Source: Allofournierella massiliensis
GTDB taxonomy: Bacteria > Bacillota > Clostridia > Oscillospirales > Ruminococcaceae
DNA: 64,000 bases
Assembly (NCBI RefSeq): GCF_004345265.1
Contig: NZ_SLUM01000018.1
Span: forward strand, 21,490-85,489
Reading direction: 5' to 3'
Numbering within the stretch: position 1 is the stretch's first letter; every line of letters starts with the position of its first letter. A program made the position numbers and the translations under genes. Below, piece by piece: positions 1-8,984 of the stretch. The notes below the pieces were generated by a model. It had not been told where the DNA came from and did no database searches. It saw only the letters and a program-made list of their open reading frames with translations.

Positions 1-169
1 AAAGGCGATGGCCACCTCGTCCGGCTGAACCTCTTTTAAAAGGTTCAGCAGAATATTCATAAAGCCGTAGATGGCGTTGGTGTAACGGCCATCCTTGGTG
101 GTAAGCAGCTTGATGCCGTAAAAGGCGCGGTTCACAATGCTGTTGCCGTCCAAAACCAGCAGTTTCATG
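1..169 (-). CDS. polA: DNA polymerase I, N-terminal fragment (continues beyond the left edge)
   Basis: Reading the minus strand from the ATG at 169 gives about 56 codons beginning MKLLVLDGNSIVNRAFYG and running off the window. This is the characteristic start of the 5'-3' exonuclease (FEN-like) domain of bacterial DNA polymerase I, with the first metal-binding aspartate in the LDGNS motif. The enzyme fills gaps and removes RNA primers during replication and repair. A GGAGG Shine-Dalgarno site (complement of 177-181) lies 7 bases upstream. The gene is divergent from dusB. Only the first domain is visible, so presence of the polymerase and proofreading domains cannot be judged. Confidence 0.9.
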
Positions 170-240
170 GGCAGACCTCCGAAAAATGTGTGTTGACCGC
201 CCGCCCCCAAGGGGCCCGGCGGCGATTGCTGTATTTATTA

Positions 241-273
241 AGTATACCACAAGGGCGGGTTTTGTGGTACAAT
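241..273. promoter_or_regulatory. Divergent polA/dusB promoter region with 8-bp inverted repeat
   Basis: A minus-strand TATACT (complement of 241-246) can serve polA and a plus-strand TACAAT (268-273) can serve dusB. TACCACAA (245-252) and TTGTGGTA (262-269) form a perfect 8-bp inverted repeat overlapping both -10 boxes. The -35 elements are poor. Promoter function is inferred. Confidence 0.5.
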
Positions 274-328
274 AAACCCTGGATTTATCCCGGGCAAAGC
301 CGCCCGGTCATTCAAAGGAGAAACCTCA

Positions 329-1303
329 ATGCAGCTTGGCAATATGACCTTTGCCCCCGGCGCGGTGCTGGCCCCCATGGCCGGCTTTACCGACGCCGCC
401 TGCCGCCGTCTGGCGGCCAATCACGGGGCGCTTTACACCATCAGCGAGATGGTCAGCGCGAAGGCCCTGACCTTTGGCGACAAAAAAAGCGCCCAGCTGA
501 TCTATAATGAAAACAACCCGGCCCCCTACGGGGTGCAGCTGTTCGGCGCGGAGCCCGAGACCATGGGGCAGGCCACCGCGCTGATTCAGAAGTACAAATT
601 CGATTTCATCGACATCAACATGGGCTGCCCGGCCCCCAAGATCAACTCCAGCGGAGCGGGCAGCAAGCTGATGCTGGATCCCAAAAACTGCGGCGACATC
701 GTGGCCGCCGTGGTGAAGGAGAGCCAGGGCAAGCCGGTCACCGTGAAGATGCGCGCCGGCTGGGATGCCGATCACATCACCGCCGTGGAGGTGGCCAAGG
801 CCTGCGAGGCCGCGGGCGCGGCGCTGGTGGCGGTGCACGGCCGCACCCGGGAGCAGATGTATCAGCCCGGCACCGTGGACTGGAAGATCATCGAAGCGGT
901 GAAAAAGGCGGTGAAGATTCCGGTGCTCGGCAACGGAGACATTGAATCCGCCGCCGACGCGGTTGCCATGGTGAACGCCACCGGCTGCGACGGCGTGATG
1001 GTGGGCCGGGCCGCGCTGGGCGACCCCTGGATCTTTGCCGAGATCAAAGCCGCGTTGAACGGCGAGCCCGCCCCGGAAAAGCCCACCCTGCGCCAGCGTC
1101 TGGAAGCGCTGCGCACCCAGGTGTATGAGATGTGTGAGGAAAAGGGCGAGTGGGTGGCCATGCCCCAGGCCCGCAGCCAGGCCCTTTACTACATGAAGGG
1201 CCTGAAGGGCGCGGCGGGGCTGCGCCGGGCCTGCTGCCAGCTGAGCCATTACGAGGATCTGGACGAGCTGTTCCAGAAGGTATACGACGCGGGCAACCGC
1301 TGA
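329..1303 (+). CDS. dusB: tRNA-dihydrouridine synthase (DusB type)
   Basis: FMN/NADPH enzyme that reduces specific uridines in tRNA to dihydrouridine in the cytoplasm. The 324-residue protein is a full-length TIM barrel: the FMN-binding APMAGFTD motif at about residues 15-22, the catalytic cysteine in NMGCPAPK (Cys100), HGRTR at 170-174, and GNGDI (201-205) followed by GRAALGDPWIF near the phosphate-binding end. The start is fixed by AAAGGAG at 315-321. It stands alone on the plus strand, convergent with the next gene. The subfamily (DusB versus another Dus) is assigned from Firmicutes convention, not from a decisive residue. Confidence 0.93.
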   Translation: MQLGNMTFAPGAVLAPMAGFTDAACRRLAANHGALYTISEMVSAKALTFGDKKSAQLIYNENNPAPYGVQLFGAEPETMGQATALIQKYKFDFIDINMGCPAPKINSSGAGSKLMLDPKNCGDIVAAVVKESQGKPVTVKMRAGWDADHITAVEVAKACEAAGAALVAVHGRTREQMYQPGTVDWKIIEAVKKAVKIPVLGNGDIESAADAVAMVNATGCDGVMVGRAALGDPWIFAEIKAALNGEPAPEKPTLRQRLEALRTQVYEMCEEKGEWVAMPQARSQALYYMKGLKGAAGLRRACCQLSHYEDLDELFQKVYDAGNR

Positions 1304-1308
1304 GCGGC

Positions 1309-1908
1309 TCAGTCTGCGCTCTGGCCGGTCAGCTCATCCAGCGGCTGGGCGTAGCAGGGCAGCATGTGCACGATGAAGTAGTCTGCCTCCGGGCAGTGCA
1401 TCTCCTTCAATGCGGCCCGCTGCTGGGTCAGCGCGGCGGCAAATTCCCGGTTGCCCGCCTGCACCTCCTCGGTGCATTTGATCAAAGCGCTTAGCCGGTC
1501 CGCCGCCTTGAGCAGCTTTGCCTCCGCTTCGGTGAGCAGGCTGCCGGTCACATAGCCGGCCATCTCGCCCCGCAGCTGGGGCGGCAGATACCCCAGAAGG
1601 GCAGTGGCGCTTTCCTCCTCCAATGCCTTGTAGGCTTTGCGCAGCCGTTCGTTTTTGTATTTCACCGGGGTGGGCATGTCGCCGGTGAGGATTTCCTGTG
1701 CGTCGTGATACAGCGCCGCCACCGCCACCGTCTCCGGCCGCACCGGCGTGCCGGTGATCTTTTGTGCGATCAGGCACAGGGTGTGGGCCAGAATGGCGGT
1801 GTCCGCCGCGTGCTCGCTCAGGCTCTCGGTGCGGGAGGCGTGCATCAGGCTCCACCGGCGGATGTATTTCATCCGGCTCACCAGTGCGTTGAAGGAATAG
1901 ATTTTCAT
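1309..1908 (-). CDS. yfbR: HD-domain 5'-deoxynucleotidase, YfbR type
   Basis: Predicted metal-dependent phosphohydrolase that dephosphorylates deoxyribonucleoside 5'-monophosphates. The residues fit E. coli YfbR almost number for number: Arg18-Trp19 (IRRW, deoxyribose selectivity), His33, the His68-Asp69 pair in YHDAQEILTGD, MPTPVKY, and Asp137. The 199-residue length is normal. I place the start at 1908, not at the upstream in-frame ATG (1953), because AGGAG lies about 12 bases before it and homologues begin here. The gene is convergent with dusB (5-bp gap), with no obvious terminator between them. Confidence 0.88.
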   Translation of the reverse strand: MKIYSFNALVSRMKYIRRWSLMHASRTESLSEHAADTAILAHTLCLIAQKITGTPVRPETVAVAALYHDAQEILTGDMPTPVKYKNERLRKAYKALEEESATALLGYLPPQLRGEMAGYVTGSLLTEAEAKLLKAADRLSALIKCTEEVQAGNREFAAALTQQRAALKEMHCPEADYFIVHMLPCYAQPLDELTGQSAD

Positions 1909-2042
1909 TTCTTTCACACTCCTGTGCGTTAAACTTGTATAGATTGCGTCCAATGGGCGCGTTACGAAAACACTATACCATATTTTCCCGCCCGGGGGCA
2001 GCCCCGGCGCGCCGAAAAGGGGAAGGATGTGAGGTGCGTTCT

Positions 2043-4421
2043 ATGATACGCCCACTGGAAAAACCACAGAACAAATACTGGCTCACCTTCGCGCTGTGCG
2101 GCCTTGCCGCCGCGCTGATGTTCCTGTTTTTTTACATTGTGGATAAAGGTTTCTTTTTATACGCGGGGGACTTTAACAGCCAGCAGATCGCCTTTTATTA
2201 TTCCGCCAATGAATTTGTAAAATCCGGCGGCGGCTCCTTCAGCTGGGCCACCGATCTGGGCAGCGGCTTTCTGAACAGCTACGCCTTTTATCTGGCGGGC
2301 AGCCCTTTCTGGTGGCTGAGCCTTTTGTTCCCGGCGGCCTGGATGCCCTATCTGATGGTGCCGCTGCTCTGCCTGAAATTCGCGGTGGCAGGCGGGGGCG
2401 CTTACCTGTGGATGCGCCGCTACACCCGCAAGGCAAACATGGCGGTGCTGGGCGCCTGTATGTACGCCTTTTCCGGCTTCACGGTCTACAATGTGTTCTT
2501 CAACCATTTTGTGGACGTGGTGGCCCTGTTTCCCTATTTTTTGTGGGCGCTGGATGCGGCGGTGTATGAAAAGCGGCGCGGGCCGTTCGCGGTGCTGGTG
2601 GCGCTGAACTTACTCAACAACTACTTCTTCTTCGCCGGTCAGGTGGTGTTCCTGGCCATCTATTTTGTGTGCATGGTTCTGGCCGGGCGCTACCGCATCA
2701 ACGGCCGCACCTTCGGCGCGCTGGCCTTCGAAAGTCTGGCCGGCGTGGGCATGGGGGCCATTCTGGCCATCCCCACCATGCTCAGCCTGCAGAACAACCC
2801 ACGGGTGTCCAGCTTCTCCGAGGGCTTCGGCCTGCTGCTTTACGGCAACGTGCAGCAGTACGCCGCCATTCTGTACAGCTTTTTCTTCCCGCCGGACTGC
2901 CCCTACATGCCGGTGATCTTTGATTCCGGCGTGATCAAGTGGACCAGCATGGCCGCCTATCTGCCGCTGGTGAGCATGATGGGCGTGCTGGCCTACTGCC
3001 GGTGCAAAAAGGGCACCCCCTTCAAGTGGATTCTCAGCGTCTGCCTGGTGATGGCGCTGGTGCCGGGGCTCAACTCCATGTTCTACGCCATGAACTCCAG
3101 CTACTATGCCCGCTGGTACTACATGCCGGTGCTCATCATGTGTGCGGTCACCGTCTACGGGCTGGAGCACGAGGACGAGGTGGATTTGAAAAAGGGCCTG
3201 CGCCCCACGCTGGCGGTGCTGCTGGCCTACTGCGCCTTCGCGCTGGTGCCCACCGAGACCGACGACGGCGGCTGGAAAATCGGCGTGATGGACTACCCGG
3301 AAAAGTTCTTTTTGAACTTCGGCATCGCCTTCATCGGGGTGCTGCTGTTCTGGGTGCTGTGGCTCATGTACAAGCGCACTCCCCAGCTGCCCCGGCGGCT
3401 CACCGCGGCGGTGCTGGCCTTCGGCTGCCTGTATGGCGCGGTGCACATTTCCATCGGCAAGTTTGCCCAGTGGGACAACGACAAGGACTTCTACCAGCAG
3501 CAGTATGTGGACGCCCGCGCTCTGGCGGACATTCTGCCGGAGGGCGCCTACCGCATCGACGACTACGAATGTTACGATAACCTGGGCCTGTGGGTGAACC
3601 GGAGCGATCTGCAAACCTTCAACTCCACCGTGGCCCCCTCCATTCTGGAGTTCTACCCCCAGGTGGGTGTGAAGCGGGATGTGCGCAGCGCCCCCGAGCT
3701 GGACAAGTACGCCCTGCGCGGCCTGCTCAGTGTGAAATACACCATCTGCCCGGTGGACAAGCAGGAGGAATTTGAGGAAAAGGCCGGCGATAACTGGCGC
3801 TACTGGACCACTCAGGGCCAGCTGGCAGTGTATGAAAACACCGACTGGCTGCCCATGGCCTACTCCTACGACGCCTACATCACCGAGGAGGAGTATGAGG
3901 AGATTCCGGAGGATTACCGGGCAAACCTGCTCATGCGGGCCATCGTGCTCAGCGAGGAACAGATCAACACCTGGGGCGGCGGGCTGCGCCATCTGACCGA
4001 AGAGGAACAGACCGACTTCGACCGGGCCAGCTACGAGGAAGATCTGGACGCCCGCCAGGCCATGGCCGCCAGCAGCGTTGTGCTGGACAACTGGGGCCTT
4101 ACCGCCAACATCCAGCTGGAAAACAGCACGCTGGTCTTCTTCCCGGTGCCCTACGACGCGGGCTTCACCGCCATTGTAAACGGCGAGGAGGCCCCGGTGC
4201 TCAAGGTCTCCGGCGGACTGATGGCGGTTCCTGCCCAGGCGGGCGACAACAGCATCCGGCTGGAATACCACACCGAAGGCCTGAACGTGAGCCTTGCTCT
4301 GGCGGGAGTGAGCGCCGTGGCCTTTGCCGGGTATCTGGGGCTGAATGCCTATGCCCGCAAAAAGCGCCGGGCGGCTCTTGCGGAAAAATATCATCTGGAC
4401 CCGCCGCAGCCCCGGCAGTAA
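2043..4421 (+). CDS. YfhO-family polytopic membrane protein
   Basis: A 792-residue integral membrane protein. The first helix (about residues 14-32) is followed by an extracytoplasmic loop with GDFNSQQ, whose Asp is typical of GT-C glycosyltransferases; roughly a dozen more helices precede a long soluble region (about 480-740), and one last helix lies near 755. Family knowledge: YfhO-like proteins have been linked to glycosylation of lipoteichoic or wall teichoic acid. Substrate and donor are unknown here. The start at 2043 is chosen for its GAGG 8 bases upstream; an in-frame upstream ATG at 1935 overlaps the divergent gene and is less likely. tex follows 28 bp downstream, so co-transcription is possible. 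Confidence 0.82.
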   Translation: MIRPLEKPQNKYWLTFALCGLAAALMFLFFYIVDKGFFLYAGDFNSQQIAFYYSANEFVKSGGGSFSWATDLGSGFLNSYAFYLAGSPFWWLSLLFPAAWMPYLMVPLLCLKFAVAGGGAYLWMRRYTRKANMAVLGACMYAFSGFTVYNVFFNHFVDVVALFPYFLWALDAAVYEKRRGPFAVLVALNLLNNYFFFAGQVVFLAIYFVCMVLAGRYRINGRTFGALAFESLAGVGMGAILAIPTMLSLQNNPRVSSFSEGFGLLLYGNVQQYAAILYSFFFPPDCPYMPVIFDSGVIKWTSMAAYLPLVSMMGVLAYCRCKKGTPFKWILSVCLVMALVPGLNSMFYAMNSSYYARWYYMPVLIMCAVTVYGLEHEDEVDLKKGLRPTLAVLLAYCAFALVPTETDDGGWKIGVMDYPEKFFLNFGIAFIGVLLFWVLWLMYKRTPQLPRRLTAAVLAFGCLYGAVHISIGKFAQWDNDKDFYQQQYVDARALADILPEGAYRIDDYECYDNLGLWVNRSDLQTFNSTVAPSILEFYPQVGVKRDVRSAPELDKYALRGLLSVKYTICPVDKQEEFEEKAGDNWRYWTTQGQLAVYENTDWLPMAYSYDAYITEEEYEEIPEDYRANLLMRAIVLSEEQINTWGGGLRHLTEEEQTDFDRASYEEDLDARQAMAASSVVLDNWGLTANIQLENSTLVFFPVPYDAGFTAIVNGEEAPVLKVSGGLMAVPAQAGDNSIRLEYHTEGLNVSLALAGVSAVAFAGYLGLNAYARKKRRAALAEKYHLDPPQPRQ

Positions 4422-4449
4422 GACCGGAACACAAAGGAGAAAGAACCCA

Positions 4450-6600
4450 ATGGATTTTGCAAAGATTCTTGCCGGGGAGCTGAACGTCCCCGAGCAGTAT
4501 GTTTCGGCGGCCATCCGCCTGATCGACGAGGGCAACACCATTCCCTTCATTGCCCGTTACCGCAAGGAGGCCACCAACGCCATGGACGACCAGGTGCTGC
4601 GCCAGCTGGCCGACCGGCTGGAGTACCTGCGCGGTCTGGAAAAGCGCAAGGGCGAGGTGGCGGCCACCATTGAAGAGCTGGGCGCCATGACGCCGGAGCT
4701 GAAAAAGGCGCTGGACGCCGCCAAAACGCTGGCCGAGGTGGAGGACATCTACCGGCCCTACAAGCCCAAGCGCAAGACCCGGGCCAGCGTGGCCAAGGCC
4801 CGTGGGCTGGAGCCGCTGGCCCAGGCCATCTTCGCCCAGAAGCCGGGCCTGGATGTGAACGCCGAGGCGGCAAAGTACATCAATGACGAGGTGCCGGACG
4901 CCGAGGCTGCACTGGCCGGTGCGCGGGACATCATCGCCGAGCAGGTGAGCGACGACGCGGCCCTGCGGGCCCAGCTGCGCCGCTTCTACCAGACCTTCGG
5001 CCTTGTGAAGAGCAGGGCTGCAAAGGAAGAGGACAGCGTCTACGCCGGGTACTACGATTTCAGCCAGGCGGTGAATAAGATCGCCGGTCACCGGGTGCTG
5101 GCGCTGGATCGTGGCGAGCGGGAAGGCTTTTTGAAGGTGACTGTGGAGGTGGACGCGGAAAAGGCCGTGGGCGGCATCCGCCGCATGTTTGTGAAGGCGG
5201 GCGGCGGCCCCAGCGCGGCTCAGGTGAGCGCCGCGGTGGAGGACGCCTACACCCGGCTGATCCATCCCAGTCTGGAGCGTGAGGTGCGCTCCAATCTGTC
5301 GGAGGAAGCCGCCGAGGGCGCCATTCAGGTGTTTGGCGAAAATCTGCGCCAGCTGCTTCTGCAGCCGCCCATCAAGGGCAAAGTGGCCCTTGGCATGGAC
5401 CCGGGCTACCGCATGGGCTGCAAGCTGGCGGTGGTGGACGAAACCGGCAAGGTGCTGGATACCGCGGTGGTCTACCCGGTGCCTGAGTTCAAAAAGGTGG
5501 AGCAGGCCAAGGCAAAGGTGAAGGATCTGATCCGCCGCCACCATGTGCAGATCATTGCCATCGGCAACGGCACTGCCGGCAAGGAGACCGAGATCTTTGC
5601 CGCCGAGGTCATCCGGGAGCTGGGCGGCGGTGTGCAGTATATGGTGGTCAGCGAGGCAGGGGCCAGCGTTTACTCCGCCAGCAAGCTGGCCGCCGAGGAG
5701 TTCCCCCAGTTCGACGTGAACCTGCGCAGCGCGGTGAGCATCGCCCGCCGCCTGCAGGATCCGCTGGCCGAGCTGGTGAAGATCGACCCCAAGGCCGTGG
5801 GTGTGGGCCAGTATCAGCACGATATGCCCCAGAAGCGGCTGAACGAAACGCTGGACGGCGTGGTGGAGGACTGCGTGAACAGCGTGGGCGTGGACCTGAA
5901 CACCGCCAGCGCCCCGCTGCTGGCCCGTGTGGCGGGCCTGAGCGCCTCCACCGCCAAAAACGTGGTGACATGGCGGGAGGAGAACGGCGCGTTTGCCAGC
6001 CGTGCCCAGCTGAAAAAGGTGAAGGGCCTTGGCCCCAAGGCCTTTGAGCAGTGCGCGGGCTTCCTGCGCATTCCCGGGGCGAAAAAGGCGCTGGACGGCA
6101 CCGCCGTCCACCCGGAAAGCTACCCGGCGGCGGAAAAGCTGCTGAGCCTGTGCGGCTTTGCGGATAAGGACATCGGCACCGAGGCCATTCAGGCCCTGCC
6201 CAAAAAGGCGAAGGAGATCGGCTTTGCCACCCTGTGCGCCGAGACCGGTGCGGGCGAGCCCACCCTGAAGGACATCATCGCCGAGCTGCTGCGTCCCGGG
6301 CGGGACATGCGGGACGAGCTGCCCGCGCCCATGCTGCGCAGCGACGTGATGAGCCTGGAGGACTTAAAGCCCGGCATGGAGCTGATGGGCACCGTGCGCA
6401 ACGTGATCGACTTCGGCGCCTTTGTGGACATCGGCGTTCATCAGGACGGTCTGGTGCACATCAGCCAGCTGAGCGACAAGTTCATCAAGCATCCCAGCCA
6501 GGCGGTGAAGGTGGGCGACGTGGTCAAGGTGAAGATCCTGGACGTGGACCAGAAGAAAAAGCGCATCAGCCTGACCATGAAGGGGCTGAACAAGCAGTAA
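4450..6600 (+). CDS. tex: Tex-family S1 RNA-binding protein
   Basis: A 716-residue conserved nucleic-acid-binding protein. In order: N-terminal helical Tex region, a YqgF/RuvX-like domain beginning near residue 312 (GMDPGYRMGCKLAVVD), helix-hairpin-helix repeats around 477-540 (NTASAPLLARVAGL, KVKGLGPKAFEQ), and a C-terminal S1 domain from about 638 (GMELMGTVRNVIDFGAF). Tex proteins influence transcription and RNA processing; the exact role is unsettled. AAAGGAG at 4433-4439 selects the ATG at 4450; the open frame extends upstream into yfhO but has no ribosome site. Length and domain order are those of an intact family member. Confidence 0.93.
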   Translation: MDFAKILAGELNVPEQYVSAAIRLIDEGNTIPFIARYRKEATNAMDDQVLRQLADRLEYLRGLEKRKGEVAATIEELGAMTPELKKALDAAKTLAEVEDIYRPYKPKRKTRASVAKARGLEPLAQAIFAQKPGLDVNAEAAKYINDEVPDAEAALAGARDIIAEQVSDDAALRAQLRRFYQTFGLVKSRAAKEEDSVYAGYYDFSQAVNKIAGHRVLALDRGEREGFLKVTVEVDAEKAVGGIRRMFVKAGGGPSAAQVSAAVEDAYTRLIHPSLEREVRSNLSEEAAEGAIQVFGENLRQLLLQPPIKGKVALGMDPGYRMGCKLAVVDETGKVLDTAVVYPVPEFKKVEQAKAKVKDLIRRHHVQIIAIGNGTAGKETEIFAAEVIRELGGGVQYMVVSEAGASVYSASKLAAEEFPQFDVNLRSAVSIARRLQDPLAELVKIDPKAVGVGQYQHDMPQKRLNETLDGVVEDCVNSVGVDLNTASAPLLARVAGLSASTAKNVVTWREENGAFASRAQLKKVKGLGPKAFEQCAGFLRIPGAKKALDGTAVHPESYPAAEKLLSLCGFADKDIGTEAIQALPKKAKEIGFATLCAETGAGEPTLKDIIAELLRPGRDMRDELPAPMLRSDVMSLEDLKPGMELMGTVRNVIDFGAFVDIGVHQDGLVHISQLSDKFIKHPSQAVKVGDVVKVKILDVDQKKKRISLTMKGLNKQ

Positions 6601-6628
6601 TGCAAACCGGAAAAGGGAGGAAACGGCC

Positions 6629-7006
6629 ATGCAGGTAAAATTCAGCGTGTATTTCTGCAGCGAGGAGGGCGAGCGCTTTTTCGGCGCGGGGCCCTGTGAG
6701 CTGCTGCTGGCGGTGGAGCGGCTGGGCAGCCTGCGGGCTGCCGCCCACGAGATGGGTATGGCCTACACCAAGGCCTTCTCCATGATCAAGCGGGCGGAAA
6801 AGGAGTTCGGCTTTGCCATGACCCAGCGCACCATTGGCGGCAAGGGGGGCGGCGGCAGCACCCTCACTCCTCAGGCGCAGGAGCTGCTCATGCGCTATCA
6901 GGCCTACCGTACCGCCTGCGGCCAGAGCGCACAGGATCTGTACAACACCTATTTTTCCACCTTCCACCCGGTGCGGGATCTTCCGCCGGAGAAAAACCGG
7001 GAATAA
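6629..7006 (+). CDS. ModE-like winged-helix regulator (DNA-binding domain only)
   Basis: A 125-residue protein matching the N-terminal winged helix-turn-helix of ModE, the molybdate-responsive regulator: GPCELLLAVERLGSLRAAA leads into the recognition helix MGMAYTKAFSMIKRAE, and a glycine-rich wing (KGGGGS) is followed by LTPQAQELL. The C-terminal molybdate-binding MOP domains of classical ModE are absent, so it may sense through another route. GGGAGG lies 9-10 bases upstream. It follows tex by 28 bp and ends at a strong terminator. An XdhC-like gene and a selenium cluster in the same window make a molybdenum role plausible but unproven. Confidence 0.78.
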   Translation: MQVKFSVYFCSEEGERFFGAGPCELLLAVERLGSLRAAAHEMGMAYTKAFSMIKRAEKEFGFAMTQRTIGGKGGGGSTLTPQAQELLMRYQAYRTACGQSAQDLYNTYFSTFHPVRDLPPEKNRE

Positions 7007-7011
7007 ACAGC

Positions 7012-7056
7012 AAAAAAGCCGCGGAGCATTCCAAACGAATGCCCCGCGGCTTTTTT
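7012..7056. terminator. Bidirectional rho-independent terminator
   Basis: A-tract, stem GCCGCGG-GCATTC with its complement around an AAAC loop, then a T-run. It separates the ModE-like gene (+) from the convergent TSUP gene (-). Confidence 0.92.
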
Positions 7057-7068
7057 CTGCCGCAAAGG

Positions 7069-7836
7069 CTACAGGTAGTGCACCGCGATCATGATCACGC
7101 CCAGCACGGTGAGCACTGCGCCGGTGGCCCGGTTGAGCACCACAGGGCTTGCCCGGTTGGCGAAACGGGCGGCAATGAGCGCCCACACCAGTGTAAACAG
7201 CATGCACAGCACCAGCACAAAAACATCCGGTGTGCCGCCGATGGCGAAGTGGGAAACCGCGCCGGTGAGGGCGGTGAAGGTCATGATGAACACGCTGGTG
7301 CCCACCGCGGTTTTCAGCTCGTAGCCAAGCACACTGGTGAGGATGAGCAGCATCATCAAACCGCCGCCTGCGCCCACAAAGCCGCAGATGAAGCCGATCA
7401 CCACGCCGCAGCCCAGCGATTGCAGGCAGCTTACCAGCGGCGAAAGCCCGGCCCGCTTTTCCTTGGTGGTGGTCACCGGCAGCACGATGAATTTCAGGCC
7501 CAGGAACAATGTCATGAACAGAGAGAAGCCGCCCATGGTCTGGCTGGGCATCAGGCTGGCAGCCCAGCTGCCCACCATGGTGAACACCAGCACGGCGGCC
7601 ATCATCACCAGCCCGCCCCGGATGTCCAGATTTTTGTTTTTTCCATAGGTAATGGCGGAAGCGGCGCTGGCCAGCACGTCGCTGGCTAGGGCGATGCCCA
7701 CCGCCAGGTAGGGATCCATGTGCAGGAAGGTGATGAGCATGGGGCTGATCACCGCGGCGGCGCTCATGCCGGCGAATCCGGTGCCCAGGCCCGCGCCCAT
7801 CCCCGCGAAAAAGCATACGATCAGGGTCAAAAGCAT
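7069..7836 (-). CDS. TSUP (TauE/SafE) family transporter
   Basis: A 255-residue membrane protein of about eight helices in two similar halves, each opening with a glycine-rich segment (GAGLGTGFAGMSAA; GFICGFVGAGGGLMM) typical of TauE/SafE carriers. Members export sulfite, sulfoacetate or related organosulfur anions, or import such compounds; the substrate cannot be read from sequence. The ATG at 7836 has GAGG about 12 bases upstream. It is transcribed away from asnA's end, and a 3' bidirectional terminator is shared with the ModE-like gene. Confidence 0.88.
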   Translation of the reverse strand: MLLTLIVCFFAGMGAGLGTGFAGMSAAAVISPMLITFLHMDPYLAVGIALASDVLASAASAITYGKNKNLDIRGGLVMMAAVLVFTMVGSWAASLMPSQTMGGFSLFMTLFLGLKFIVLPVTTTKEKRAGLSPLVSCLQSLGCGVVIGFICGFVGAGGGLMMLLILTSVLGYELKTAVGTSVFIMTFTALTGAVSHFAIGGTPDVFVLVLCMLFTLVWALIAARFANRASPVVLNRATGAVLTVLGVIMIAVHYL

Positions 7837-7913
7837 CTTGTTATCGGCCTCACTTTGCTCAGAAAATCGTAAAAAACAGCATAGCGCAAAAACGCGAAAA
7901 AACTGTGAAAATT

Positions 7914-7949
7914 CAAAAAAAGCCCGGCCTTCCAGAATGGAAGGCCGGA
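7914..7949 (-). terminator. Terminator of asnA
   Basis: On the minus strand TTCCGGCCTTCC pairs with GGAAGGCCGGG and is followed by seven T residues. It lies just after the asnA stop codon. Confidence 0.92.
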
Positions 7950-7971
7950 AATCCGTAACATCAGAAAAATA

Positions 7972-8979
7972 TCACAGCAGCGGAACACCGGCAGCGCGGC
8001 AGGCGGCGCGGGTTTCGTCGTCCCACAGGCTCACCTGCACCTCGCCCACATGTACCTTGCCCAGCAGCAGCATGCACAAACGGCTCTGGCCGATGCCGCC
8101 GCCGATGGTCAGGGGCAGCTCGCCCGCCAGCAGCATCTTGTGGAAGGGCAGTTCGCGGCGGTCGTCGCAGCCGGCCTCGGTGAGCTGCCGGTCCAGCGCG
8201 GCCGGGTCCACACGGATGCCCATGCTGCTGATCTCGATGGCCTGGCCCAGAGGCTCGTGCCAGAACAGCAGATCGCCGTTCAGGGTCCAGTCGTCGTAGT
8301 CGGGGGCGCGGCCGTCGTGGGGCTTGCCACTCTTCAGCTTGCCGCCGATCTGCATGATGAAAATGGTGCGGTGCTCTTTGGCAAAGGCGTTCTCCCGCTC
8401 CTTGGGGGAAAGCCCGGGGTACAGATCCTCCAGCTCCTGGCTGGTCACAAAGGTGACCTCCCGGCACAGGCTGGTGTTCAGGTCTGCAAACTGCCATTTC
8501 AGCTCGTCCAGTGTGGAGCTGATGGCGTACACGATGTTCTGCACCGTGTGCTTGAGAAATTCCGGGGTGCGGTCCTGAGCAGTGATCACCTTTTCCCAGT
8601 CCCACTGGTCCACATAGATGGAATGCAGGTTATCCATTTCCTCATCCCGGCGGATGGCGTTCATGTCGGTCACCAGGCCGTTGCCCACCCGGAACCCGTA
8701 CTGATGCAGGGCCAGCCGCTTCCACTTGGCCAGGCTGTGCACCACCTGGGCGCTGGAGCCGGTGGCGGGCACGTCGAAGCTGACCGGGCGCTCCACGCCG
8801 TTCAGGTCGTCGTTCAGGCCGGTGGCCGGATCCACGAACAGGGGCGCGGTGACCCGCTTCAGGTGCAGTGCGGCGCAGAGCTTCACCTCGAAGATCTGCT
8901 TGATCAGGCCGATGGCCTTCTGGGTGTCGTAAAGGCCCAGGCAGGGGATGTAGCCGCCGGGCAGTACGGTCTTGTTCAT
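7972..8979 (-). CDS. asnA: Aspartate--ammonia ligase
   Basis: Cytoplasmic ATP-dependent enzyme making asparagine from aspartate and free ammonia, an aminoacyl-tRNA-synthetase-like fold. The 335-residue length is standard. Diagnostic segments are visible: PLFVDPATGLNDDLNGVERPV, the HQYGFRVGNGLVTDMNAIRRDE block, DGRAPDYDDW, and the C-terminal GGGIGQSRLCMLLLGK loop. The Shine-Dalgarno GAGGAGG lies inside the last codons of corC, whose stop is only 5 bp upstream, so the two genes form a tight operon. An asparaginase (54230-55249) elsewhere in the window runs the reverse chemistry. Confidence 0.95.
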   Translation of the reverse strand: MNKTVLPGGYIPCLGLYDTQKAIGLIKQIFEVKLCAALHLKRVTAPLFVDPATGLNDDLNGVERPVSFDVPATGSSAQVVHSLAKWKRLALHQYGFRVGNGLVTDMNAIRRDEEMDNLHSIYVDQWDWEKVITAQDRTPEFLKHTVQNIVYAISSTLDELKWQFADLNTSLCREVTFVTSQELEDLYPGLSPKERENAFAKEHRTIFIMQIGGKLKSGKPHDGRAPDYDDWTLNGDLLFWHEPLGQAIEISSMGIRVDPAALDRQLTEAGCDDRRELPFHKMLLAGELPLTIGGGIGQSRLCMLLLGKVHVGEVQVSLWDDETRAACRAAGVPLL

Positions 8980-8984
8980 TGGTC

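Noticed and set aside
2610..4550. Long minus-strand open frame (646 codons) opposite yfhO
   Set aside because: Low-complexity His/Gln/Gly/Ala-rich translation without domains, typical antisense shadow in GC-rich DNA; the plus strand has a clear gene.
4201..6111. Long minus-strand open frame (636 codons) opposite tex
   Set aside because: Antisense of the Tex coding sequence with no ribosome site or motif.
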